64,000 nt of DNA from Mycolicibacterium vulneris (lineage in GTDB: Bacteria > Actinomycetota > Actinomycetes > Mycobacteriales > Mycobacteriaceae), in NCBI RefSeq assembly GCF_002104765.1, contig NZ_NCXM01000007.1, positions 155,600-219,599 of the forward strand. Direction: 5' to 3'. A program made the translations under genes and the position numbers. Below, piece after piece: positions 30,855 to 39,591 of the stretch. The notes under the pieces are model-generated. The model was not told the origin of the DNA, did no database searches, and saw nothing but the letters and a program-made list of their open reading frames with translations. The stretch's first letter is position 1; every line of letters starts with the position of its first letter.

Positions 30855-32069
30855 GTGAATAGCTCGACCCTCAGTGGCAATGCCGCCTCCATTCGTGAGG
30901 TGTGCGACGCCGGCCTGCTCGCCGGTGCGGTGACAATGGTCTGGCAGCGGGGAGAACTGCTGCAGGTCAACGAAATCGGCTACCGGGACGTGGACGCGGG
31001 TCTGCCGATGCAGCGCGACTCGCTGTTACGCATCGCGTCGATGACCAAGCCGGTGACGGTCGCGACGGTGATGAGCCTGGTCGACGACGGCAAGCTGACG
31101 CTCAAGGATCCGGTCACCCGCTGGGCGCCGGAGTTGGCCGACGTTCGGGTGCTCGACGATCCGCACGGCCCGCTCGACCGGACGCACCCGGTGAACCGCA
31201 CCATCCTGATCCAGGATCTGCTGACCCACACCAGCGGGCTGGCCTACGGCTTCTCGGTGTCCGGGCCGATCTCCAAGGCCTACATGCGGCTGCCCTTCAA
31301 TCAGGGCCCCGACGCCTGGCTGGCCGAGCTGGCCGAGCTGCCGCTGGTGCATCAGCCGGGTGACCGGGTCACCTACAGCCACTCCATCGACCTGCTGGGC
31401 GTCATCGCCTCCCGCGTCGACGACAAGCCGTTCCACGAGGTGCTCGACGAACGGATCCTGGGCCCGGCGGGCATGACCGACACCGGGTTCTTCGTGTCAC
31501 CCGAGGCGCGGCGCCGCGCGGCGACCATGTACTCACTCGACGAACAGAGCCGGCTGCAGCACGGCGTGATGGGCCCACCGCACATCACACCGCCCTCGTT
31601 CTGCAACGCCGGGGGCGGATTGTGGTCGAGCGCCGACGATTACCTGCGATTCGTGCGGATGCTGCTCGGCGGCGGAACGGTCGACGGCGTGCGGGTGCTC
31701 TCGGAAGAGTCCGTCCGGTCGATGCGGACCGACCGGCTCACCGAGGAGCAGAAGCGGCACAACTTCCTCGGCGCGCCGTACTGGGTCGGCCGCGGCTTCG
31801 GGCTGAACTTGTCGCTGGTGACCGACCCGGCCAAGAGCACACCGCTTTTCGGGCCCGGCGGCCTCGGCACGTTCAGCTGGCCCGGCGCCTACGGGACCTG
31901 GTGGCAGGCCGACCCCAGCGCGGATCTGATCCTGCTCTACCTGATTCAGAACCTGCCGGACCTGACCGTCGACGCCGCCACGGCCGTCGCCGGAAACACG
32001 TCGCTGGCCAAACTCCGCACGGCGCAACCGCGATTCGTCCGCAACACCTATCGCGCCCTCGACCTTTAA
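30855..32069 (+). CDS. Serine beta-lactamase-fold hydrolase (esterase/PBP-like)
   Basis: 404-residue protein of the Beta-lactamase (PF00144) family, which includes class C beta-lactamases, D-amino-peptidases and esterases. Nucleophile motif S62-M-T-K65 in RIASMTKPVTVATVM. The second motif reads YSH (VTYSHSIDLLG) where class C enzymes have YxN, which favours an esterase or peptidase role over antibiotic hydrolysis. No signal peptide, so probably cytoplasmic. GTG 30855 start has a -10 box 6 nt upstream. Followed 12 bp later by a GNAT gene on the same strand. Confidence 0.87.
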   Translation: MNSSTLSGNAASIREVCDAGLLAGAVTMVWQRGELLQVNEIGYRDVDAGLPMQRDSLLRIASMTKPVTVATVMSLVDDGKLTLKDPVTRWAPELADVRVLDDPHGPLDRTHPVNRTILIQDLLTHTSGLAYGFSVSGPISKAYMRLPFNQGPDAWLAELAELPLVHQPGDRVTYSHSIDLLGVIASRVDDKPFHEVLDERILGPAGMTDTGFFVSPEARRRAATMYSLDEQSRLQHGVMGPPHITPPSFCNAGGGLWSSADDYLRFVRMLLGGGTVDGVRVLSEESVRSMRTDRLTEEQKRHNFLGAPYWVGRGFGLNLSLVTDPAKSTPLFGPGGLGTFSWPGAYGTWWQADPSADLILLYLIQNLPDLTVDAATAVAGNTSLAKLRTAQPRFVRNTYRALDL

Positions 32070-32081
32070 AGTCACATCCCG

Positions 32082-32621
32082 ATGCCCGAATTCCCACCCG
32101 ACCGCATCAGCGGTCCGCGGCTGCTGCTGCGCCTACCCACGCTCGACGACGCGGGGGCGCTGTTCCAGCGGGTCGCCCGCGACCCGCAGGTCACCAAGTA
32201 TCTGTTGTGGGCACCGCACCCCGACGTGGCCGCGACGCGGCGCGTGATCACCGAAAAACTGAACGCAGGCGCGGACGAGAAGACCTGGGTCATCGAGTCG
32301 CGGCACCGCGGCGAGGTGATCGGGCTGGCCAGCTGCCGGCGCACCGCGCCGCACTCGGTCGAGGTCGGCTACTGCCTGGGTCGGCGCTGGTGGGGCAAGG
32401 GGCTGATGTCCGAGGTGCTCGGCATGCTGCTCACCGCGCTCGACGCCGACCGCGAGGTGTACCGCGTCTGGGCCACCTGCAGCGTGGACAACGAGCGCTC
32501 GGCCCGGCTACTCGAGCACGCCGGCTTCTTCCTGGAGGGGCGGCTCGCCCGGCACGCGGTCTACCCCACGATGGGACCCGAACCGCAGGACAGCCTGCTG
32601 TACGCCAAGATCCTGCGTTGA
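32082..32621 (+). CDS. GNAT-family N-acetyltransferase (RimJ/RimL type)
   Basis: 179 residues, Acetyltransf_3 type, using acetyl-CoA to modify an amine or protein N-terminus. N-terminal SGPRLLLRLPTLDDAGALF, motif region VGYCLGRRWWGKGLMSEVL (pyrophosphate-binding loop), and VDNERSARLLEHAGFFLEG, typical of RimJ/RimL proteins. The target is unknown. ATG 32082. It probably shares the transcript of the serine hydrolase; its stop codon directly abuts the convergent flavoprotein gene. Confidence 0.88.
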   Translation: MPEFPPDRISGPRLLLRLPTLDDAGALFQRVARDPQVTKYLLWAPHPDVAATRRVITEKLNAGADEKTWVIESRHRGEVIGLASCRRTAPHSVEVGYCLGRRWWGKGLMSEVLGMLLTALDADREVYRVWATCSVDNERSARLLEHAGFFLEGRLARHAVYPTMGPEPQDSLLYAKILR

Positions 32622-35348
32622 CTAACCCTTTTCCGCCAAGCTGTCCTGCTCGAGCGCTCGGCGCGCGTAGGCCCGCACGTCGGCGTCGCCGTCCTTGAGC
32701 GCAAGTCCCAGGGCGTCCCGGGCGGCGGGCTCCGCGGCCCAGCGGGTCAGGCTGAGCACGGCCGCCTTACGCACGTCCAGATGGGCGTCGCCCAGCGCCT
32801 CGGACAGGTGCGAAACCGCGAAGTCGACCGGCGCGCCGGCCAGCGCGCGGGCCGCGCCTTCCCGCACCTGCCAGGCCGGCGCCCGCAGCGCCTGCTTGAT
32901 GGCGGCGTAATCGTCTTGGCCGCAACCCAATTGGCCCAGGGCGGCCAGTGCGGCGGCGCGAACCAGCGGGTCGGAGTCGGCGACGAGCCGACGCACGGCA
33001 CGGCTAGCTGGGGCCGCTGCCACCCTCAGCGTCGCCAGCCCGGCGGCCGCCGCGATGCGCACCTCGCGGTTCTCGTCGCCGGCGGCGGCGACGACACCTG
33101 CCACGTCGTCGACGGACACCAGCGCGCGCACCGCCTCGATGCGCACCCGATGATCGGCGTCGTCGAGGGCGTGACGGTATTGCGCGGCATCACCGGCCCG
33201 GCGGGCGGCCAGCACGTACAGCGAGGCCGCGCGCACCACCCGATCGGCCGAATCCAGGTGCTCCCGCACGCTTTCCGGCTGCGGCAACACCTCGACCAGC
33301 TCGCGGATGCCGTCGGCGCTGGTGAGGCGGACCGAGGCGTCGCCGTCGTTCAGCGCGGCGACCAGGGCGGGCGCATACCCGTCGGGGATGTGCTCGGTCA
33401 GCGTCGACACCGCGGTGCGGCGCACGCCGGGATCCGCGTCGGCGAGGTAGGGATCGAGGTCGGCCATCGTGGGTTCCTCGAGCGCCAGGACCTCGGCGAT
33501 GCGCGGCGACGGCGGTTCGAACGCGGTTGTGGCCGAACCGATTCGGGACACCGCGGTGGCCGGCGCCTGGCCGCCGACCAGCGGCGGCTGCTCCACCGGG
33601 TACACGGTCCGGTCGGTGGGCGGCAGGCCGTCGAGCTCCGGGACGGGCACGAAATACGGTGCCACCGGCCGCTTGAGGAACACCATTCCTTTTTCGGCGT
33701 CGCCTTGGGTCGCTTTGCGCAGGTTGAGGTGATAGCCCCATTGGTCGTCGTCGCGGCCGGGTAGGTCGGCGCGATCGTGATAGAGGCCCCAGCGGGATTC
33801 GGTGCGGGTGTGCGACGAGCGGGCGGCCATCTCGGCGCAGTCGCGGATGAACGACACCTCCACCGCGCGCATCAGCTCGTGCGGATTGCGGGCGCCCATC
33901 TCGGCGATCTCGGCGCTCATCCGCTCGAAGGTGCGGATGGCCAGCGACAGCTTGGCCCCGGTCTTGGGCGGCGCGACGTAGTCGTTGACGAAGCGGCGCA
34001 GCTTATATTCGACCTGGGGTTGCGGCGGGCCGTCCGGATGTCGCAGCGGCCGGTAGATCAGCTCGTGCGCCTCGCGCACCTGATCCTCCGGAAGTTGTTG
34101 CGGCGCAGCGACCTCGGCCAGGGTCGAGGCGGCGTGCGTGCCGGCCAGGTCGCCGAACACGAATGCCCCGATCATGTAGTTGTGCGGCACGCAGGCCAGG
34201 TCACCGGCGGCGTACAGCCCGGGAACCGTGGTGCGGGCGTGCTCGTCGACCCACACCCCCGACGCGGAATGCCCGCTACACAAGCCGATCTCGGAGATGT
34301 GCATCTCGATGTCATGCGTGCGGTAGTCGTGGCCGCGGTTGGCGTGGAAGGTACCCCGGGTGGGCCGCTCGGTGGTGTGCAGGATGTTTTCCAGCGCGGT
34401 CAGCGTCTCGTCGGGCAGGTGCGACACCTTGAGGTAGATGGGTCCGCGCGCGGAGTCGATCTCGGTCTTGACCTCGGCCATCATCTGCCCCGACCAGTAG
34501 TCGGAGTCGACGAACCGCTCGCCGTGCGCGTTGACCTGATAGCCGCCGAAGGGATTGGCGACGTACGCACAGGCCGGGCCGTTGTAGTCCTTGATCAGCG
34601 GGTTGACCTGGAAGCACTCGATGCCGGACAGTTCCGCACCCGCGTGGTAGGCCATCGAATAGCCGTCACCGGCGTTGGTGGGGTTCTCATAGGTGCCGTA
34701 CAAGTAGCCCGACGCGGGCAGGCCGAGCCGGCCGCACGCGCCGGTGGCGAGGATGACCGCCTTGGCGCCGACCGTGACGAATTCACCGGTGCGGGTGTTC
34801 AGCGCCGCGGCGCCCACGGCCCGGCCCTCGTTGGTCAGCACCCGCACCGGCATCAGCCGGTTCTCGATCTGGATCTTCTCACGCATCGACCGTTGCCGCA
34901 GCACGCGATACAGCGCCTTTTTGACGTCCTTGCCCTCGGGCATCGGCAGCACGTAGGAGCCCGAGCGGTGCACCCGGCGCACGGCGTACTCGCCGTGCTC
35001 GTTCTTCTCGAACTTCACGCCGTAGCGCTCCAGCCGCTGCACCATCGCGAAGCCGCGGGTGGCGGTCTGATACACCGTGCGCTGGTTGACGATTCCGTCG
35101 TTGGCGCGGGTGATTTCGGCGACGTAGTCCTCGGGTTCGGCCTTGCCCGGGATCACCGCGTTGTTGACGCCGTCCATGCCCATCGCCAGGGCGCCGGAGT
35201 GGCGCACGTGGGCCTTCTCCAGCAGCAGCACCTGCGCGCCGCTCTCGGCGGCCGACAGCGCCGCCATGGTGCCCGCGGTGCCGCCGCCGATGACCAGGAC
35301 GTCACAGTCGAGCCGGGCCGCGGTCGCCGGGTCGGGAATCTGCATCAT
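32622..35348 (-). CDS. AprA/FrdA-like flavoprotein fused to HEAT repeats
   Basis: 908-residue fusion. Residues about 13-45 form an FAD Rossmann motif (DCDVLVIGGGTAGTMAALSA), followed by an AprA-type segment, EKAHVRHSGALAMGMDGVNN. The FAD/fumarate-reductase core continues to about 430 and includes GHSASGVWVDEHARTTVPGL and AAGDLACVPHNYMIGAFVFG. A C-terminal helical flavoprotein domain spans about 460-600. Residues about 624-905 are roughly nine HEAT repeats (pattern DADPGVRRTAVSTL, DGDASVRLTSADGI, DSDPLVRAAALAALGQLG). The closest enzyme type I recognise is the adenylylsulfate reductase alpha subunit, but no ATP sulfurylase is near, so the substrate is unknown. ATG 35348 overlaps the ATPase stop. 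Last gene of the GntR operon. Confidence 0.85.
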   Translation of the reverse strand: MMQIPDPATAARLDCDVLVIGGGTAGTMAALSAAESGAQVLLLEKAHVRHSGALAMGMDGVNNAVIPGKAEPEDYVAEITRANDGIVNQRTVYQTATRGFAMVQRLERYGVKFEKNEHGEYAVRRVHRSGSYVLPMPEGKDVKKALYRVLRQRSMREKIQIENRLMPVRVLTNEGRAVGAAALNTRTGEFVTVGAKAVILATGACGRLGLPASGYLYGTYENPTNAGDGYSMAYHAGAELSGIECFQVNPLIKDYNGPACAYVANPFGGYQVNAHGERFVDSDYWSGQMMAEVKTEIDSARGPIYLKVSHLPDETLTALENILHTTERPTRGTFHANRGHDYRTHDIEMHISEIGLCSGHSASGVWVDEHARTTVPGLYAAGDLACVPHNYMIGAFVFGDLAGTHAASTLAEVAAPQQLPEDQVREAHELIYRPLRHPDGPPQPQVEYKLRRFVNDYVAPPKTGAKLSLAIRTFERMSAEIAEMGARNPHELMRAVEVSFIRDCAEMAARSSHTRTESRWGLYHDRADLPGRDDDQWGYHLNLRKATQGDAEKGMVFLKRPVAPYFVPVPELDGLPPTDRTVYPVEQPPLVGGQAPATAVSRIGSATTAFEPPSPRIAEVLALEEPTMADLDPYLADADPGVRRTAVSTLTEHIPDGYAPALVAALNDGDASVRLTSADGIRELVEVLPQPESVREHLDSADRVVRAASLYVLAARRAGDAAQYRHALDDADHRVRIEAVRALVSVDDVAGVVAAAGDENREVRIAAAAGLATLRVAAAPASRAVRRLVADSDPLVRAAALAALGQLGCGQDDYAAIKQALRAPAWQVREGAARALAGAPVDFAVSHLSEALGDAHLDVRKAAVLSLTRWAAEPAARDALGLALKDGDADVRAYARRALEQDSLAEKG

Positions 35349-36097
35349 GCCGCCACCGCCGAGTGATTCAGTGCCGCAATGACTTCGGCGCGCAGCGCGG
35401 CGCGCTGGCGGTCGACGCGCGGCTCCGGCACGTCGACCTGGGTGCGCAGCGGCTGACCGGCCTTGCCCAGTACGGCGATGCGATCGCCCAGCAGCAGCGC
35501 CTCGTCGACGTCGTGCGTGACGAAGACGATCGTCGTCGGATGGGCACGCCAGGTGTCGATCAGCAGCCGCTGCATGGCCGTACGGGTCTGGGTGTCCAGC
35601 GCGCCGAACGGTTCGTCCATCATCACCGCGCGCGGCGCCCCGGCCAGACCGCGGGCCAGCTGGACGCGCTGCCGCATGCCGCCGGACAGGCTCTTGGGCA
35701 GGTAGTCGCCGAAGCCGGTGAGACCGAGCTCGGCGATCCAGCGGTCGGCCTCGGCGCGCCGGCCCGACCGGGCGAGGCCGCGCAGCCGCAGGGCCAACTC
35801 AATGTTGGAGCGCACGGTGCGCCAGGGCAGTAATGCGTTGTCCTGGAACACCATGCCCCGGTCACCCGAGGTGGTCGTCACCTCGTCGCCGTCGGCGACG
35901 ATCCGGCCCTCGTCGGGCCGCAGCAGTCCCGCCAGGGCCCGCAGGACCGTCGACTTGCCGCAGCCCGAGGGACCGGTGAGCACCAGGATCTCCCCGGGCC
36001 GCACCGTCAGGCTCAGCCCGTCGATCACCGGTTCTCCGGTGTAGGACAAGCGAACTCGATCCAGTTCCAGACTCACTCCAGCCTTTTTTATGGTCAT
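35345..36097 (-). CDS. ABC transporter ATPase, SsuB/TauB/NrtD type
   Basis: 250-residue cytoplasmic ATPase of an aliphatic sulfonate/taurine/nitrate-type importer. Walker A GPSGCGKST, Q-loop MVFQDNALLPWRTV, signature LSGGMRQRVQLARGLAG, Walker B AVMMDEPFGALD, H-loop FVTHDVDEALLL. The PWRTV after the Q-loop is typical of this subfamily. ATG 36097 overlaps the permease stop (ATGA); the frame continues to 36307 inside the permease gene. Confidence 0.92.
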   Translation of the reverse strand: MTIKKAGVSLELDRVRLSYTGEPVIDGLSLTVRPGEILVLTGPSGCGKSTVLRALAGLLRPDEGRIVADGDEVTTTSGDRGMVFQDNALLPWRTVRSNIELALRLRGLARSGRRAEADRWIAELGLTGFGDYLPKSLSGGMRQRVQLARGLAGAPRAVMMDEPFGALDTQTRTAMQRLLIDTWRAHPTTIVFVTHDVDEALLLGDRIAVLGKAGQPLRTQVDVPEPRVDRQRAALRAEVIAALNHSAVAA

Positions 36098-36969
36098 TGC
36101 CGGCCTTCCTCCTCGGCACGCGGCAGCCAGCTGGTCACCCGACGGCCCACGACCTCGACGGCCGCGGCCGTCGCGAAACCCAGCACGCCGATGGTGATGA
36201 TGCCGACGAACACCTGGGGGTACGCCAGCACGGTGTAGTCCTGCCAGGTGCGGTAGCCAATCCCGAGTCGGCCCGAGATCATCTCCGCGGAGATCACGCA
36301 GATCCACGCCACGCCCATCCCGACCGATAGGCCGCCGAACACGCCGGGCAGGATGCCCGGCAACACCACCTGTTTAAGCACATCCCACCGGCCGCCGCCG
36401 AGGGTGCGCACCGAGTCCTCCCACAGCGTGGGCAGCGCCCGCACCGCGTGCCGGGTGCTGACCAGGATCGGGAAGTACGCCGCGAGGAAGGTGATGAACA
36501 CGATGCCGGCCTCGTCGGTCGGGAACAGCAGGATCGCCACCGGCACCATCGCGATGGCCGGAACGGGTCTGACCAACTCCGTCAGCGGGCCGAAGGTGTT
36601 GGCGAACAAGCGGGAACGCCCCAGCAGCACGCCCGTCGCGACCCCGACCACCGCGGCCAATCCGAAGCCGGTGAGGATCCGGATCAGCGACTGCGCCAGG
36701 TCAAGCCAGTACTCGGAGGTTCCGAGCCGGCGTCCCAGCGCGTGCACGATCTCGGTGACGGTGGGCAGCGTGTCGAAGCGCAGCAGCAGCCGCACCTTGT
36801 CGGCGGTGAGCGCCTGCCATAGCCCGATCGCGGCGGCGACCGATGCGAGCCGCAGCAGCCGCCACTGCCACGGCGAGCCGGCACGCCGCGGGGTGGCCGT
36901 CGCCGGCGCCGTGTCGACGACTTGCGCCGACACCGGGGCTGCCGGGTCGCCGGTGAGATAAGCGGTCAT
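36094..36969 (-). CDS. ABC transporter permease, SsuC/TauC type
   Basis: 291-residue inner-membrane permease with about six helices. The EAA loop region reads EDSVRTLGGGRWDVLKQVVLPGILPG, typical of sulfonate/nitrate/taurine permeases. A 38-residue Pro/Ala-rich cytoplasmic head precedes helix 1. ATG 36969 overlaps the binding-protein stop (ATGA); the longer open frame to 37242 lies inside that gene. Confidence 0.92.
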   Translation of the reverse strand: MTAYLTGDPAAPVSAQVVDTAPATATPRRAGSPWQWRLLRLASVAAAIGLWQALTADKVRLLLRFDTLPTVTEIVHALGRRLGTSEYWLDLAQSLIRILTGFGLAAVVGVATGVLLGRSRLFANTFGPLTELVRPVPAIAMVPVAILLFPTDEAGIVFITFLAAYFPILVSTRHAVRALPTLWEDSVRTLGGGRWDVLKQVVLPGILPGVFGGLSVGMGVAWICVISAEMISGRLGIGYRTWQDYTVLAYPQVFVGIITIGVLGFATAAAVEVVGRRVTSWLPRAEEEGRQ

Positions 36970-38354
36970 ACCGAACCTCCAAGGGCCTGCTGGTAATTCA
37001 CGATGGCGCCGCCCGGGTGTGCGTTGAGATAGCGATGCGCGCCGGCCGGCGTGCCAAACGGCAGGTAGTTCTGGCCGTCTTGCACCCAGACCGCCTTGTC
37101 GGCGAACCACCGGGTGCCCAGCTCCGCGTCGGGCACATAGGCGGCGCGGACCTTGGCGCCCCGGGCGGCCGCCTCTCGCACCGCCCGAAGCAGACCGGTC
37201 GGGTTGGCGACCGTCTGCGTGGAATCCGAACCGTCCAGCCATAATTCGCTGGCCAGGGCGGGATCCCCGCGCAGCGCGGACGGGTTGGCGGTGGCGGCCC
37301 GGGCCGCCTCGTAGTTCAGCCCGCGTGCCCCGAACACGGTGCGCAACGGCCCGTCCTGGACGAAGCCGGACACGTCGAGGTCGGCGAAATCGCCGATCGA
37401 CTTCAGGTACGGCACATCATTTTTCAACGCCTCGACCAGGGACGGTTTGAGCGTGGTGTCGAACGAGGTACCACCGGGGCCGTTGTAGAGGTACACCACT
37501 TCCTGCGGCAGGCCGCTCCCCTGGGCGACGATCCGGGCGGCCTCCAGCGGCCTGGAGTTGAGGAAGTCGGTGGCGTCCAGTTGCGCCTGCAGGAACGCGC
37601 CCAGCACCTCCGGATGAGACGTCGCGTACGAGCGCCGCACCACCACCCCGTGCAGGGTGGGCAGATTCAGCTCGGCGCCGTCGTATAGCAGTTTGGCCTT
37701 GTTCTGGAAGACCAGCAGCCCCGGCCAGGCGACGAACTGCGAAAGACCCTGCACCTGACCGGATTCCAGAGCAGAGGCACCGACCTGCGGCTGCTGGTTG
37801 AGCACTTCCACACCCTTGATCCCGGCCCTGTCCAGCGCCCGCATCAAGGTGCCGTGACCGGCCGACCCCACGCTCGCTGAAACCTTGGAGCCGGCCAGGT
37901 CGCGCAGCGTGGTCGCCGACGAACCGGGCGCCACCACCACCATGTTCAGGGCGCCCTTGGGGTTGTAGCCGGCGATGGAGACGATCTCGGTTTTTGCCAG
38001 CGGGTTGGCCTGCGTCTTCGAGCCGTTGATCAACATCGGATAGTCGCCCATCGAGCCGATGTCGATCTTCTCGGCAAGCATCTGCGCGGTGATCGGGGCG
38101 CCGGTGTCGTAATCCTGCCACCGCACTGCGTATTTGGTGCCGGTGCGGGTGGTGATGTCAGCCAGTCGGTGCTCCAGGTAGCCCTGCGCGCGCAGCAACG
38201 TACCCGCGGTGACGGTGTTGATGGTCTTGGACTGATATCCCACCACCACGTTGACCACACCGGAGGACTGCGACAGGGATTCCAGCGAGCAACCGGAGGT
38301 GAGCGCGGCGATCGCGATCACCACCGACGCCAGCCGGATGGCGCGTCGTTTCAT
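36966..38354 (-). CDS. Lipoprotein substrate-binding protein with NosL-like C-terminal tail
   Basis: 462-residue cell-surface lipoprotein. Signal peptide MKRRAIRLASVVIAIAALTS with lipobox LTSGC. Residues about 35-350 resemble SsuA/TauA/NMT1-type binding proteins (IDIGSMGDYPMLINGSKTQ; SVGSAGHGTLMRAL). The last ~105 residues are extra. They resemble a NosL domain (AAYVPDAELGTRWFADKAVW then YLPFGTPAGAHRYLNAHPGG), a fold tied to copper/NosL-type chaperones, but the NosL metal Cys/Met residues are not obvious. The ligand is unknown. It lies 25 bp after the ferredoxin gene. Confidence 0.83.
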   Translation of the reverse strand: MKRRAIRLASVVIAIAALTSGCSLESLSQSSGVVNVVVGYQSKTINTVTAGTLLRAQGYLEHRLADITTRTGTKYAVRWQDYDTGAPITAQMLAEKIDIGSMGDYPMLINGSKTQANPLAKTEIVSIAGYNPKGALNMVVVAPGSSATTLRDLAGSKVSASVGSAGHGTLMRALDRAGIKGVEVLNQQPQVGASALESGQVQGLSQFVAWPGLLVFQNKAKLLYDGAELNLPTLHGVVVRRSYATSHPEVLGAFLQAQLDATDFLNSRPLEAARIVAQGSGLPQEVVYLYNGPGGTSFDTTLKPSLVEALKNDVPYLKSIGDFADLDVSGFVQDGPLRTVFGARGLNYEAARAATANPSALRGDPALASELWLDGSDSTQTVANPTGLLRAVREAAARGAKVRAAYVPDAELGTRWFADKAVWVQDGQNYLPFGTPAGAHRYLNAHPGGAIVNYQQALGGSV

Positions 38355-38379
38355 GGAAGATCCTGGGGTCGAATGCTTT

Positions 38380-38610
38380 TCAGCGAAGGAGATAGGGCAT
38401 GTTGACCGTGACGGCGCCGGTGGGACAGCGGGCCGCGCAGGGGCCGCAGTACCAACACTCGTCGACGTGCATGAAGGCCTTGCCGGTGTCGGGGTTGATG
38501 GCCAGCGCGTCGAGCGGGCAGACCTCCACGCACAGCGTGCAGCCGTCGATACACAGCGACTCGTCGATGGTGACCGGCACGTCGGCGCGGTTGTTGTTGA
38601 TCAGCGTCAT
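38380..38610 (-). CDS. Two-cluster [4Fe-4S] ferredoxin, AprB-like
   Basis: 76 residues with two Cys clusters: CIDGCTLCVEVCP (about residues 20-32) and CWYCGPCAARCP (about 52-63), enough for two [4Fe-4S] centres. It resembles the iron-sulfur half of adenylylsulfate reductase beta subunits and is the likely electron partner of the AprA-like flavoprotein at the other end of the operon. ATG 38610 overlaps the gntR stop (ATGA). Confidence 0.9.
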   Translation of the reverse strand: MTLINNNRADVPVTIDESLCIDGCTLCVEVCPLDALAINPDTGKAFMHVDECWYCGPCAARCPTGAVTVNMPYLLR

Positions 38611-39353
38611 GGGTTGCTCCTCATCAGGTTGCCCCGCATGGTGATTCGATCGCCCCGCATCCGGATGTGCTCCAGGTCGACGGGGGTGCCGTCGGCGAGG
38701 CTGGTGAGCCGCTCCAGCATCAGCAGCGCCGCACCGTCGGGCACCTGCAGCGTGGCCGCCGAGTGCGCGTCGGCGGGAATGGCCTCCAGCGCCAGTGCGG
38801 CCGACCCCAGGCGTTGCCCGCTCACCTGCTCGATGAGCGCGAATAGGTCGTTGGTCTCCAGCGGATGGGTCAGAACCTCGCGGCCGATGTCCGGCGCGAG
38901 GTAGGTGAGGTCGAGGCTGAGCGGCAGGTCCCCCAGGTATCGCAACCGCTCGATGAACACCGCCTGCTCGCCCGGTTGCAGCCGCAGCCGGCGGGCCACC
39001 GACGGCGGCGCGGTGACCGGCATCGCGGCGCGCACCTCGTTGCGGACCTCACCGAGATCCTTGAACGTCTCCTTCAGGCCCAGCAGCGCGTCCAGCCCGT
39101 GGTCGTACTTGCGCTGCGCGACGTGCGTGCCGACCTTGGGTCCCCGGTCGATCAGCCCCTCGTGCTTGAGGACGGTCAGCGCCTCGCGAATGGTGTTGCG
39201 GGATACCGAGAATTCGGCGGCCAGGTCCAGTTCGGCGGGCAGGCCCTCCGGGTAGGCGTCGGAATGGATCTGTTGGCGCAGCACGTCGGCGACCCGGCGG
39301 GCGCGATTGGCCCTGGAGTCTTGAATGTCCCAGCTGGGTACTGGTTGCGCCAC
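38607..39353 (-). CDS. GntR-family regulator with UTRA ligand domain (HutC type)
   Basis: 248 residues. N-terminal winged helix (about 14-82: RVADVLRQQIHSDAYPEGLP, AEFSVSRNTIREALTVLKHE), then a UTRA effector-binding domain (about 95-245: FIERLRYLGDLPLSLDLTYL). GTG 39353 is chosen because TAGCGT ends 7 nt upstream; the frame is open to 39704 without support. It heads the six-gene operon and probably represses it until a ligand, perhaps the transported compound, is present. Confidence 0.9.
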   Translation of the reverse strand: MAQPVPSWDIQDSRANRARRVADVLRQQIHSDAYPEGLPAELDLAAEFSVSRNTIREALTVLKHEGLIDRGPKVGTHVAQRKYDHGLDALLGLKETFKDLGEVRNEVRAAMPVTAPPSVARRLRLQPGEQAVFIERLRYLGDLPLSLDLTYLAPDIGREVLTHPLETNDLFALIEQVSGQRLGSAALALEAIPADAHSAATLQVPDGAALLMLERLTSLADGTPVDLEHIRMRGDRITMRGNLMRSNP

Positions 39354-39360
39354 GGGAGTC

Positions 39361-39366
39361 ACGCTA
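39361..39366 (-). promoter_or_regulatory. -10 box of the GntR-ABC-flavoprotein operon
   Basis: Minus-strand TAGCGT, 7 nt before the GTG of the GntR gene; suggests a leaderless operon mRNA starting at the regulator. Confidence 0.5.
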
Positions 39367-39591
39367 ACGCAGCTCAGGGCCGTTTTTCGGGTCGTCGACC
39401 AGGCCCTGCGAGGGCGGTCGCGGGTATTGCGCCGGGCCGCCTCGAGGCCCGACCAGCTAAAACCGCCACCCACCGCGGTATTGCGCCACCTGCGCGAACG
39501 TGTCTGCTTTGTGATCCCGGTGAGCAGAACCTGCCACGCCGTGGAACCCGACGATTCCCGGATGGGCTCCCGACGGCGGAAGATGGCGTGC

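Noticed and set aside
32622..39353. Dissimilatory sulfate reduction locus
   Set aside because: Although the flavoprotein and ferredoxin are AprA/AprB-like, there is no sat, dsrAB or qmo gene, and the host type is aerobic.
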